From Pampus argenteus (lineage: Eukaryota; Chordata; Actinopteri; Scombriformes; Stromateidae): DNA of 64,000 nt. The stretch lies in the NCBI GenBank assembly GCA_036937835.1, contig CM072863.1:16542001-16606000 (forward strand), read 5' to 3'. Under the pieces are notes generated by a model, which saw nothing but the letters and a program-made list of their open reading frames with translations, was not told the DNA's origin and made no database searches. The position numbers and the translations under genes were made by a program. Below are positions 26,412 to 37,189 of the stretch, one piece after another. The first letter of the stretch is position 1, and every line of letters starts with the position of its first letter.

Positions 26412-27396
26412 CGATCAATAAGCACCAAATTAAGTCCTGCTCTGAATCTTAATGTTCCATCGTCTGGTCTAAATCTGTTTCTATCCTCAATTATCACAAC
26501 ATTTCTCTCACTGCCTCAAGCCGAAACTGTGTATTTACTTTTAAAAGCATTTAATAAGCCATATTTTTAGATCCTGTCCTCGAAAAGCAGTTTATTAACA
26601 GTTAGGCAACTGATTTTTTTCTTTTTATTAAAAAACTTAAATAAGGGCTACATGTGTCTTATTTTCTCTATAGGGTGGGACATGCAGATTATCACTGCTG
26701 TAGGCGAGAGTGTGCGGTGCAGGATTAAAATTAATTTAAATCTTTATTGCAAAACTTCAGAGTGTATTATGGTGCTTATACTACCATAATGTACAACTGC
26801 TATTAAACCACTGTACACTTATATACAGTAGGACATTGTTTTTAAGAGAACAGAATCAAATATTTCGTGCAGTCATGAGATTAGAATCTAATAAATTCCC
26901 TCATGTGTAGGCTTTGTACTATAAACTGTAAATATTTTATATGGTTTTACCTATAAAGCAGTATCTCTTCCTTTCGACAGGGAGAGTTGTCATCTGCTGC
27001 TGAGTTACCCCCGGTAGGTTTCTGCTGGTTTTCCAACAAAGCAGAGTAACATTTAGCTCCCCAGATGTGACCTCTGCTTGAATATCGTATTTGTTTTTAT
27101 TATTTGTGACTCCTCACGGTGGTTTCCCTCCAGACTGGCCACATCTCATCTTAGCTAGCCCTGGTAACCATGTGGGACCGCTGGCTAGAGTGAAGAATGG
27201 AATAATGGAGGCTGTATGATAGAGAGGCAGAGGCAGATGCAGTGGACACCTCCCAGTTGTAGGGAGTGTTAACCACTGAACTGCTCTGAACTCAGTTCAC
27301 TGCCTCCTTATGGACGGACTGTGTGTGTATATGACTGTATATGACTAGCATCCTTAAAAATACATATATTTTTGTAATTGACTGAGTACGGAGTGG

Positions 27397-27404
27397 GATA
27401 TTTT
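27397..27404. repeat. Left target-site duplication of the hAT element
   Basis: GATATTTT directly before TAGGGCTG. It is identical to the 8 bases following the right end of the element, marking the insertion site. Confidence 0.93.
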
Positions 27405-27708
27405 TAGGGCTGACGGCAAACAATCGATTAGTCGTTGGTCGACCAAAAAAATATTAGCTGACTAAAATTCTATTGGTCGATTGGTCGGAGGGAAAAAAAA
27501 CACGTCTTTTCGAAGGGCTGAAGGGCTTTTAATTTGACGAGTATGATAGAGGAAGTCGCCGTGCCACTAATTTACTGTTGGCATACACCGTGTCTGGAAG
27601 AAGTTATAAAATTAAAAAAAAAAACACCTGTTGCGGAGTGAGGATGACAGTGCGGCTGCGACAGAACTGAAGAAAACACTTCGTGAGGAAATTGACAAGA
27701 GCTAAACG

Positions 27709-28010
27709 ATGAGCTGCACTCCAGCATATACATCAAAGCTGCAGTCTAAAAATCTGCCGTTCATGGAGGAAGAGAACCGGGACCAGGCATATGTTACGGT
27801 GTTGGACTTGGCTGAGTGTATCTCCAGCAGTAGAGCCTGCCCAGCACGCCAGCAGTGACGAAGACGAACCTGGCCCCGCACCAAAGAAGAAAACGAAAAA
27901 GACAAGTGGGACGAGATATCCATGCTGATGGGTACAGATGAGGAGCACCAAACAGAAGAACATAACAGTGAGATGAAACGGTACTTAAAACAAAAGTTGA
28001 GTCGGGATCA
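27709..28010 (+). pseudogene. hAT transposase remnant, N-terminal/central part
   Basis: From the ATG the frame reads MSCTPAYTSKLQSKNLPFME, then a stop after CPARQQ near 27856. It continues in the same frame through KWDEISMLMGTDEEHQTEEH and NSEMKRYLKQKLSRDH to a stop. An overlapping frame across the first stop gives the acidic/basic stretch SSDEDEPGPAPKKKTKK. Such an acidic, lysine-rich linker followed by a conserved Tyr-Leu (KRYL) just before the dimerisation domain is common in hAT transposases. The zinc finger and most of the catalytic RNase H-like core are absent. It is non-functional. Confidence 0.7.
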
Positions 28011-28013
28011 CTA

Positions 28014-28136
28014 AAAAACGAGGAGCGCTACCCGAAGCTGGCCAGAGCAGCCAAGCGCATTCACTCCATCCCATCCACGTCCACACCATCGGAGCGCATC
28101 TTCTCCACGGCCGGCTTCATTGTAAGCAACACACGG
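28014..28136 (+). pseudogene. hAT transposase C-terminal dimerisation domain remnant
   Basis: An open segment encodes KNEERYPKLARAAKRIHSIP and STSTPSERIFSTAGFIVSNT. The pattern NE.RYP.LA..A......IP.TS.PSER.FS.AG..V is the hallmark of the hAT C-terminal dimerisation region. It is one frame off the preceding transposase remnant, so the copy carries a frameshift or deletion between them. Confidence 0.9.
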
Positions 28137-28932
28137 AGTTCACTTCTTATTATCTTCTTATTATTATCTTATTTTAGGCGTATACATTGAGTTTTTATTT
28201 AATTAGTTGCCGTTGCGTTGGTCTGTTTATTTGCACTAAGACGTGTTTCAGATTTGCCGATTGCCGGTTGTTAATTATTATTTAATTTTAATAGGTGTGT
28301 ACTTGTCATTGGAATCTGATAGCTATCATATTTTATTCGTTATCCTAAATATCAAAAGAAGCGGAAATAAAGTTGTATTAGTTAAAGGCTGTGTTTTATT
28401 TTCTTTGTTACAATCGTCTTTCATGAACAATGTGTGTGTATCACGTGTTTTAAATAAATATTCATCAGAATGTTAAGAGTCTGCCAGTCTTTATGATTAA
28501 TTTGTTTTGACACATCCTGAATACCAGAATCTGAAATTATTTGCCCGTGTAACAGACGCAGACTGTGCTGTGCGCAGTGTACTATGTCAGCCAAGGTCCG
28601 ACTGGGAGAACTAGGCATTCAACTGATTTTTATGTAGGTTAGTTAGGTTATGTAAATCAACCAGGCTTACATCACATATTTCAGGCAATCAGACAACATA
28701 ACCATTTTAAAATGCCTGCATGGTTGAAAATCGCATGAAGGTTACCCTAGCCATTAGTGGTAAATGCGCAGAGAGACGGCCGCCTCGCAGTTGTGTAGCA
28801 TATCACGTTATTTCGTTTTTGTTTTTGTTTTTTTTTTTTTTTTTTGGAGGGGGCGGGGCGATTATTCGATTAGTCGGAGTGAATGCACGACCACTGGTCG
28901 ACCAAGAAAATCCTTGGTTGAGGACAGCCCTA

Positions 28933-28940
28933 GATATTTT
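28933..28940. repeat. Right target-site duplication of the hAT element
   Basis: GATATTTT directly after CAGCCCTA, an exact match to the left copy. No mismatch has accumulated in either. Confidence 0.93.
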
Positions 28941-29374
28941 ACAGTTGGGGAGGACGACTGTAGTGCTTCCCAGGGGACAAGCAACTCTAAATTACCTCAG
29001 TTATATCTTTGGCATTTCTATAATGCAGTTTGTTGTTATTCATTAACTACAGTACATAATAATCTTCAGCAGATATATTGCTCTCGCTAATTTTTATCGT
29101 TCTACCTTGAAACACAACCATATTGTTCTGCCAAAAGTTGATAAATGCTAATACTGAATTATAGCTCGGCTTTTACTTGAAAACAAAACAAAAAACAAAA
29201 AACCCTGCACCTACTGTACTGCTTCATGGAGCTACGTTTGCTTACAAATAGAGTCCTGTTTTTAGTGTTGGGCCAACTCGACTGTTGAGTTATATTATTT
29301 ATTTATCTTGATCGCAGCACACCTGAGCATGCACAAGCTGGAGCCCATGAAAGGAAGTTGCTATAAATCTCTCT

Positions 29375-29396
29375 CACACACACACACACACACACA
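29375..29396. repeat. (CA)11 microsatellite
   Basis: Eleven CA units preceded by CTCT, in the grm4 intron between exons F and G. Confidence 0.95.
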
Positions 29397-32300
29397 TCAT
29401 CACATTGTCATCAGCATATCCTGCCTGAGGCAAAACATAACCTAGAGCATGGCAACGTATGGCAGCATTAATGACTGAACTAGATGCAAGGAATACAATG
29501 GGGATCTATATACAGTCATGAGAGGAGTAAAAAAAAATCCCACATCACTGCCTGCAGGGAACGCAACACAACGGCGTAAGAATGCCTGTGATAGCTGATA
29601 CAGTAAGATTAATCTGAGGGTTAATAAATACAAACTTTTCTATTCGACTTTCAACCAGAGACTCAAATCAGGGATGCAAACTATCAAACTCATTTAAACT
29701 GTATGTTTCCCATTCTACATTAAGCTGCATTACTTCCAGGCATGCATGATAATTCACTATAATTGCACTCTAATTAAGCTAATAAACACATAGAAGCCTT
29801 GGGTGACACAATAATATAGCTTCATGGGAGAATGTCATTTATAAAGATCATAGTCCTTTGGCCTTGATTCGCTCTACGGCCTGTTCACCCATTCTCCGAG
29901 CACCCAAAGGTCAGACCCAAGGCTTACTGTGCTGTAGGCCTAATGAAAGCAACAACTGCTCCTGGGCAGTAAGAGGTGAACACAGAGTCAACAAGCACAC
30001 TCCTGTCTGACATCATGTCTTGTTAAACTTGCTGCAACTCCCACTCTTTATCTGACTAGTGCACTAACAGCAGTTTTTTTTTTTTTTTGTTGTTGTCAAG
30101 TTGACAATGCCAATAGTGTGATGGAGACTTCATAGAGAAATAAACAACACCACCAGTCCATTCATGCACTGTGATGGCAGGACCTTTTTTTGTGTGGGCT
30201 GATTAAATTTGAACTGAGCCTATTGTGCTGAAGCCTCATTCCCATGCATGCTATTGTCTGACACCCCTCCTCTTCCCTGTGTGTCTTTGAGACAGCCACT
30301 GATTTATACTGTTTCTCCAGGTAAGCAGGTGTCAGGTCTATTCCTGAAGCTAGTATAAAGCACAGCGATCACGCTCCATAGATAGACCAGATGTCCCTGT
30401 TTGACTGATAGAGAAAGCCTCCCATGGCATTTGTTACATTTATCCTGACACCAGATGACAAATAAATGACTATGCTTGTAATACTGAGGCAGAGGCCTGC
30501 TGTAAGCTGGTGATGAGTGTATAGGCAGCTAGATAAAGTAAATCAAGAACTGGAGGAAGTGGAGCATTTAATTTTCTCTGAAAGGCGTGTCAGTGTGGGC
30601 TGTGAGGCTTTGTATTTCCTGTCATTTACAGTACGATGATTACGAGGTGTGTTTGCTTTGACATGTTAATTTCTTAAATAGGAGCATTGTTTATGTAACA
30701 CAGAGAATCAGTCACGTTTTTTTTTCTTTACATAAAGTCTAGCACGAGAAAAGCTCTAAAATCAGTCTATAACAATAACAAACGGCTGTGGTGTGACTAG
30801 ACCAAAACTATATTAAAATGCAGTACTACTCTTTTTCCGACTCAACACTCTTTAGTTATATATTAAATATGATTATTCTCTCTAATGAGGGCAGAAAAAA
30901 ATGTAGGACATTTCCCTAAAGCAAAATTTCCATTTTCTGTTCCATTTCAAGTCTTACCTTCACATAGCTCAGGGCAATGGTAGATGTTTTCTAAATGATA
31001 AAAGTGGAATCATCTCCCAGCCATTGTGTTTACAGTTTTCTACTGGAAATAATAATTAATGAGAGACTAATATACTTTGGAGTGACCTATACGCGCCTGA
31101 GAGGGTTTTTTTCAGGGTTTGTAAATTAAATTCATCCGAGTTATGGAGGAAGAAACAAAAAGTAGGACTTAACTTACCCTTCAAAGATTTTTCTCACTTC
31201 TATTTTACTATTCAAAGCCATGCTAGCTAATGGATTACCTCATCCTCCAAAAAAGCTGTTCAATCTCTCTGTGATTGTATAATTCTCTTTCATCTTCAGA
31301 GAGAGGAGATGAAATGATTAAACAAAGAACTCGTGGCTGCTGTTGACGTGACTTAAGATGTGCAACATTCACATTAAAAAATCATGTGGATTTTGCACTT
31401 GGACTGTTTTTTTTCTCCATTGGCTATGCTAGAGTATGTGTATAGTGATCAAGCACATATATACATGATGATAGTTTTGAGTACACTTTCCTGAACATAT
31501 TTCAGTAAATGTATCTATTGAGTTCAGCAGGTCTCTCATCGTTTTCAACATGTTGCTCAGTTTTAGCGTTAGCGCATTAAATGCCAGTGGATATATGGTG
31601 CAAGAGAGTGCTACAACATGCAGCAACATGAAAAAAAAAGTCAATGAACTGCTGGTCACATGCTACATTAATGTAATTCAACTGGCTGCATTCATATGCA
31701 GATTTTATAGACTATCGAAATTATATTTTGGATGCTCAGCGTGAAAACGCACGCTGGGTCTCTCAAGAATATTTTTCTACAAAGGTAACTATCAGCCAGG
31801 TTCTGGGGCAGCATTCTGATGCATTGTATTGTTTAATCCCAAAGGGGGGGAGGTAAGGATTAATTTGTTGCATCTGTCAGACCCATGCTGGCACTGCTGA
31901 TAGTGTCCATGCCAGTATGAGGTTTTTCCCTCACCACTGTCCTCTGTTGTAGCTACTGAGCCCCTTTTTGTTACACTGCCAGAAGACCTCTTTCAACTGG
32001 ATCTACACATTTCTACTGTGTCATTGTTGTACTCCGTTTGGCTTTATACCCAGACTGTCTCCTCTGAATGTGAGTTCCAAGCCCAGCCTCCACTTCCATG
32101 TCCCTTTCGGATCCCTCTTGACCTATAGCCTCCCAGTGTTCCCACTGGATGTTCATTCATGAGGTCAGGCACATTGATTTGACATGGGAATATGAGTGTG
32201 AGCTTGTGTTTGTGTAAACAGCTCATCTTTCTCTAATGCACTGTGGCATACAGCCATCACATGTATGTGAGTCACAGGTTCACGTGTTGCCTGCAGAGTT

Positions 32301-32514
32301 AAAGAATGCACTCATAAAATAGTGTCCAGAGTCAGTAGATTGTTAGTATATTCAAAATTGGAAGGCTTCCAGATGATTCACCTTTTAGTTGTTGTTTTGG
32401 CTGATAAATTGCATTCACTTGTTTTTTTTAAATTGCTCAGGTCATAAAATAAAGACAGAGTGTAATGATTTAATAAGTAAGTGAAAACTGGTTGTCTTCT
32501 TTTAAAAAGTCAAC

Positions 32515-32630
32515 TAATATACAGTAGTGGAAGAAGTAGTATAAAGTAGCCCAAAAATGTTAAGTACCTCAAATTAAGTTCCCTTAAAATTGTAATTTAG
32601 TAAATGTACTTTTCATCTCTGCTTATGTGT
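32515..32630. repeat. Fish interspersed repeat fragment ('agtggaagaagtattcag' type)
   Basis: It contains 'acagtagtggaagaagtagt', 'gttaagtacctcaaattaag' and 'aatttagtaaatgtactttt', a decayed version of a very common teleost repeat. It lies just downstream of grm4 exon F, starting about 80 bp from the splice donor. Confidence 0.45.
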
Positions 32631-32709
32631 AGCATTCTTTTCCTGTCCAGGTGTCGAGAAGATGGACATAAAACATTATAAAAGTAAGCAGATTTGGTTA
32701 CTATCTTAC

Positions 32710-33645
32710 CTTTTCTGTTGACTGTGAGGTACCAAAGAAGATTGGGATGAACGCCAGCCAAATAATGCAGGTGGTGTACATGGTAAACCCAATGGGTTTG
32801 GCCTCGTTAAAGGTCTCAGGCACCCCTCTGGTTTTAATGGCGTAGACTGTACAGGTCACCATGAGCAGCATGCTGTAGCCCAACAGGCAGATCAAAGACA
32901 GGTCAGAGATGTCACACTTGAGCACACCACGAGCCAGTCCCGGGTTAGATGTCCTCTGGTCCTCATAGTCAATGATGGCTTTGGAGGGATCCACGCCAAA
33001 CCAGATGCACACACCAAGCAACTGCACTGAAGCCAGGGTAAACGTAATGACTAGCTGCGAGGCCGGAGAGATTAACTTGGGAGCGCTCACAGACATTGTG
33101 CCCTGCTCAAAGATGCGGTAGATACGATTGGTTTTGGTGAGCAGGGCAGCATAACTGATACTCATGCCCAGACCCAAGAAGATCCTCCGGAGGGAGCAGA
33201 TCCCTACATCAGGGGTAGAAATCATCAGGAAAGTAGTGGCATAACAGAGGAAGATGCCAGTTAGCAGCACATAACTCAGCTCTCGCCCTGATGCTTTCAC
33301 AATGGGAGTATCGTTGTAGCGGATGAACGTGACCACCACAAACAGAGTGGCCATGATGCCAACAACTGCAATAAGCACAGGGATGACTGCCCACGGAGAG
33401 CTCCACTCCAGCTTAACAATAGGGATCGGGACACAGCCGGTGTGATTCTCGTTGGGTCGCAAATCAAAGCGACACATCTTACACGTGTAGGTGTCCGCCT
33501 GGTACTGATAGCCATCGCAGCGCTCACAGTGCCAACAACAAGGGATGCCCTTCACAATCTTCTTGCGCTCGCCGGGCTGACAGGGGTGGCTACAGATTGA
33601 GGAGGGGATCTGACGGACTCTGCCGGGCCACTGCATTGCACGAAC
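32710..33645 (-). CDS. grm4: grm4 coding exon F, cysteine-rich domain and helices 1-6
   Basis: This 936-nt exon (312 codons) enters and leaves on codon boundaries. The acceptor is cctttgcag|GTTCGT and the donor GAAAAG|GTAAGA. The first ~75 residues hold nine cysteines of the cysteine-rich domain (from SICSHPCQPGE to NENHTGC). They link the flytrap to the membrane. Helices 1 to 6 follow: WAVIPVLIAVVGIMATLFVV; ELSYVLLTGIFLCYATTFLM; CSLRRIFLGLGMSISYAALL; LVITFTLASVQLLGVCIW; LSLICLLGYSMLLMVTCTVY; PIGFTMYTTCIIWLAFIPIF. The third loop carries RGVPETFNEAKPIGF, invariant in group III. Oddity: loop 2 reads FEQGTMSVSAP where relatives have a basic pair (GKR or GKK) in place of GTM. The open frame runs upstream of the acceptor into intron sequence, but that part is not receptor. 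Confidence 0.98.
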
Positions 33646-34870
33646 CTGCAAAGGAGAGCAGATAGATAGACAGATAGACATGAACAGACAAAGAGAGAGA
33701 CAGGCAGACAAAGACACATGGATGCCCTAGCTCAAGGACTTTGGGTCTTCGAACAAGGGCTGAAGTACCAATTTGTACATGGTATGCTACTTAATTTTAC
33801 TTTACGTTTATTTGGGTGAGGGTTGGGAAAGGGTAAAGTAGGGTTCAAGTAAAGCATTCCTCTTAGATTCAGCAAAATTTTCCAGTGGGAGGTCAAATTA
33901 TCTGAAGGTTAAGACGCGGGGATTGGGCCAACCCACTGTTTGCTCTGCAGGGAACTGACAGTGTTTATCCTCTCTCTCTCTCTTTTTTTTTTTTTTTTTT
34001 GCTTTGGTAAGTAGTTGTTGGTGTGTGAAAATCAATACTCAGCCGTCTATGATCAGAGGTACACAAGATACATTCCATTTCAGTATACAACTCTCCTTTG
34101 TGGATTTATTCTCTTTCATGAGCATATTTGTAAAGATAAATTAAATTTGTCATTTCAAATGGGTCTGCTCTCTTTAATGTTATGTTATCGGTTGTATTCA
34201 ATTGTGGCTGTTCATATAAAGCTGGTGAATTTGTCTCTAAATGTGCATTTAATTAAGAACTCAAAAGCACACTAATTAAATACAGTCAGCTTTAGAGTCA
34301 GAACTGGCACATTCCACAGTAGTCGCTCACCACAAGCTTCTCCTTGTTTCGTTTTTTTGGCTCTACAGCATTGAAGGTAAAGAAGACAAAACTCCTCTCA
34401 AGCTGCTTCATGTGTTCAATTGTACTCTTTTGCCTGCCCAAGGCCTTCTCTTCATTTTGTCAAAACATAATTTGTTTGGTTCCTTTATGTAATTTACTGT
34501 TATAAAACCATACTTCATCACACCCTCTACCCACAGTATTGTTTTTTTGAAGTCAGTGATGCTGTGTAGAGAGATGATATTAAATATGTCTGTCCTTAAG
34601 CTCCTATGGCTTTCTTTTCATCACAGTCCGCCCTGTTAATCATTTAAAGCACCCTCTAGATATTTACACCTTTGAAGATGGCAATAAGCACTATCAAATG
34701 GCTTGGGACGAGTTTGTGAGCAAACACGCAGCTGCAGAGCTAGAGAAAGCAACTTTGCAAAGACGGAGTTGCAATTGCAAACACTAACACATATACCACT
34801 TGTACGATGGATGCCATCAATCCTTTTGCGTGGGAATGTGTAGGTATGGAATAGAAAGGGCAATGCTCAC
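33646..34870 (-). other. grm4: grm4 intron between exons E and F (1.2 kb)
   Basis: Bounded by GTGAGC and CCTTTGCAG. It contains a CT/T-rich tract at 33969-34000 and a short repeat of GATA/GACA type next to the exon F acceptor. Nothing else was seen. Confidence 0.9.
33969..34000. repeat. (CT)n followed by poly-T
   Basis: A TC repeat running straight into about 18 T, in the short intron between exons E and F. Confidence 0.95.
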
Positions 34871-35007
34871 GTTGAGATGCAGCTGGTCGGTCCAGTGGCC
34901 AATGATTTTGTATTCAGCTGTTCCGTTTCGGATCTGGTATTGGTAGATCTCGTAGCGTCCCGGGGCATCTCCGTTTTCATTAAAGAGCACCGGGTTGCCA
35001 GCTATGC
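34871..35007 (-). CDS. grm4: grm4 coding exon E, end of the ligand-binding domain
   Basis: This 137-nt exon follows an acceptor (ctcatttag|GC) and ends at the donor CTCAAC|GTGAGC. It begins with 2 nt completing Gly and ends on a codon boundary. It encodes IAGNPVLFNENGDAPGRYEI, YQYQIRNGTAEYKIIGHWTD and QLHLN. The motif FNENGDAPGRY is shared by group III mGluRs. YQYQ.RN..AEYK.IG.WTD.LHL fits mGluR4 better than mGluR7 or 8. The exon is too short to stand out as an open frame and was found by translating the region between exons D and F. Confidence 0.95.
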
Positions 35008-35616
35008 CTAAATGAGAAAATAATCACATTATTTACTGAACATTTATTAAGCTATTTTCTGTAAAGTAAGCAGGAATATGTGACTAACTAATGTGTTATC
35101 ACTGTTACTGCAGTTATTACTGTTATCATTCCGGTACATTACACTCCAAAATGATGCTTGTGAATCTGTGAATTTTTTTTTTTTCTTTTTAATTCTGCAA
35201 AATAGCTAAGATTATGTTCTCAGTTACTGTGTCTGCAGTAGATGTTTCCGTATGAAAGCAAACAGGTATAGTGCGTACTTTAGGAATTAGGTTCATATTG
35301 GTGATTTAGTGTGCCAGTTATGTTTCGAGATGGCAGGTATGCATGTTGTGGAGAATCGGGGTAAGGAATGGGTGTGAAGCATGTCAAAAAACAATTAAAG
35401 TTTCTTTCGCCTTTTACTCAAATTTCTATATATTGCAGGAGTTCACATACATTCATCTCAGCATTATCAGAAATACATATCTCACAAATACATAAAGTCA
35501 AACTTATTTAGCAGGTTATTTTACAGGAAAACAATGTATAAACGATATAGAACAGTAGTAGATATCGGGTAGACAATAGTAGTGAGATAAATATATTTGT
35601 GTATACTGTGCAGTAA

Positions 35617-36240
35617 TTAATAAATATACAGATAAGCTTGAGAGCTCAAGAGTTTGACAGTCTCATGGTCTGTGGGGTGAAGCTTGTCCCTGAGCTTGCT
35701 GCTGCGGGACTGTCTACCAGATGGCAGCAGGCAGAACAGTTTGTGGTTCGGCTGATTGGAGTCTTTGAAGATCCAGTTGGCTTTCTTCCTGCACCGCTGG
35801 GTGTAGAGGCCCTCTAAGGTTGGCAGTTCCTTCCTGGTGATGTGCTGAGCAGTTTTCACACCACCTTCTGTAATGCTTTATGATTGTGGGTGGTGCAGCT
35901 GCCACACCAGGTGGTGATACAGCCAGTCAGGATAGTGACTCTCTAAATGTTGCACCTGTAGAAGTTGTAGAGTATCCCGGAGTCCATGTTGAACCTCGCC
36001 AGGCTGCGGAGGAAGAAAAGTGGTTGCCTCGGTGTGATGAGACTCGGCCAGGTCTTCGTTGATGTGAACCCCTGAAGAACCTGAAGCTGCTGACTCTCTC
36101 CACTGTGTGGGCATGTCCCTCTCTATGTCGCTTCCTGTAGTCAGCTCATTTGTTTTTGCTAATGCTGAGATGGAGGTTATTGTTCTGGCACCATGTCAGG
36201 CTCTGATCTCCTCTCTGTAAAATGTCTCATTACTAAGATA
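35617..36240 (-). mobile_element. LINE relic, reverse-transcriptase C-terminal region (L2/CR1/Rex-like)
   Basis: On the minus strand, pieces in different frames read RVTILTGCITTWCGSCTTHN followed by HKALQKVV, then after a frameshift KTAQHITRKELPTLEGLYTQ, RCRKKANWIFKDSNQPNHKL and FCLLPSGRQSRSSKLRDK. The order 'ILTGCI..W.GSC', 'LY..RC.KKA..I..D..HP.H.LF..LPSGRR' is typical of the end of fish non-LTR retrotransposon ORF2. It is 5'-truncated and broken. It lies in the 9.0 kb grm4 intron, same strand as grm4. I cannot settle the exact clade by eye. Confidence 0.8.
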
Positions 36241-37166
36241 AGAGTTTTAGTTTTCTGACCTTAATGATTTTGTAGTTTACACTGAATGTACACAAAAATG
36301 TCACTGAGGATAATCAGAGCCTTTTGCAACCAGCTCTGTGTTGCACATCCATTAAACTGGAGTGTGTGCTTTGGAGGCCTTTGGACAATGAAAATCGGAC
36401 ACAACACAACTCAATAACCATGGAGGCCCAGTTTCAATTGACCCCGTCCTGATCTTACGCACTTTTCTCACAGTTCATTCTGTCTGCACAAGGTGTCCTC
36501 TGCTTAACTACTGTGATAACAATGTATAACAATTCCTGTGTGCTGTTTTAAGATGAGGTGTAATGATGTGTCACAATGACAGCACGCTCAAGTCTTCTCT
36601 GTAAGTTATCCCCAATGGAAACAAGATGAGCCACACTTCCAGTGAAGCAACCGTTTAATCAAGGTAGAACGTGGAAAGGATCTCCTCAGAGGGAGGGAAC
36701 TTCATGTCTAATTGCTTTCCCCATCAACTTTCACAAACATCTAAACCTTCAAACACTGATGAAAGCTGTACTTAAAGGGCTTTTTTTTTTCTTTAGCCAT
36801 GGCTGGTTTATTATCAAGTCTCCCAAAACACAATGAACATCCCAGTTAAGAACAAATGGGTTAACGTGGCCAATTGCTGCTGATGGATTTCTGCTGATGC
36901 TTTTTTTTTTTTTTTTTTTTTTCTTGCTCTTTGTTTTGATGCTGGAGAATGCAGTGTCTTAATCCACATCTCGATGAGTCAGCCCCGCTGGATTACAGCA
37001 GTACTGTTTTACTCAGCCGCCCACATCACAAAGCAGTTAGTGATCATGGGAGGATTACAGTGACTTTATGAAGCAGAGAAGAATTATGTTTATATAAATA
37101 TATTAAGCACATCAACATTATCAGGAAGCTGTCATATTTTTACACTGGTTACCAACCAGTGCTCAT

Positions 37167-37189
37167 TATATATATATATATATATATAT
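37167..37189. repeat. (TA)n microsatellite
   Basis: Eleven TA units in the 9.0 kb grm4 intron. Confidence 0.95.

Larger units (their letters stand above)
27405..28932 (+). mobile_element. hAT-superfamily DNA transposon, intact ends, decayed transposase
   Basis: The element begins TAGGGCTG and ends CAGCCCTA, and both sides are flanked by an identical 8-bp duplication, GATATTTT (27397-27404 and 28933-28940). That is the hAT signature. Subterminal copies of the palindrome GGTCGACC occur near both ends (27437-27444 and 28896-28903), together with CGATTAGTCG motifs. Inside, the plus strand carries remnants of a hAT transposase: an N-terminal part from an ATG at 27709 with one in-frame stop, and a C-terminal dimerisation segment at 28014-28136. 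At 1528 bp it is too short for an autonomous hAT, so the middle of the transposase is deleted. It sits antisense in the 7.6 kb grm4 intron. Confidence 0.93.
25064..32709 (-). other. grm4: grm4 intron between exons F and G (7.6 kb)
   Basis: Bounded by GTAAGA and TTTTGCAG. It contains a hAT-like fragment (25770-25988), a perfect hairpin (26369-26411), the full-ended hAT (27405-28932), a CA microsatellite and a fish repeat near 32.5 kb. The remainder is unique AT-rich sequence with no recognised gene. Confidence 0.9.

Noticed and set aside
28720..29090. Two 108-codon open frames at the right end of the hAT element
   Set aside because: They run through a poly-T/G tract and the terminal inverted repeat and do not match transposase. 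Chance frames.
32701..33717. A 338-codon open frame taken as a complete small receptor starting MSLSACLSLCLF with a signal-peptide look
   Set aside because: The first 24 codons come from a GACA/GATA-like repeat in the intron. The splice acceptor at 33646 and the join to exon E show that the real coding part starts at 33645.
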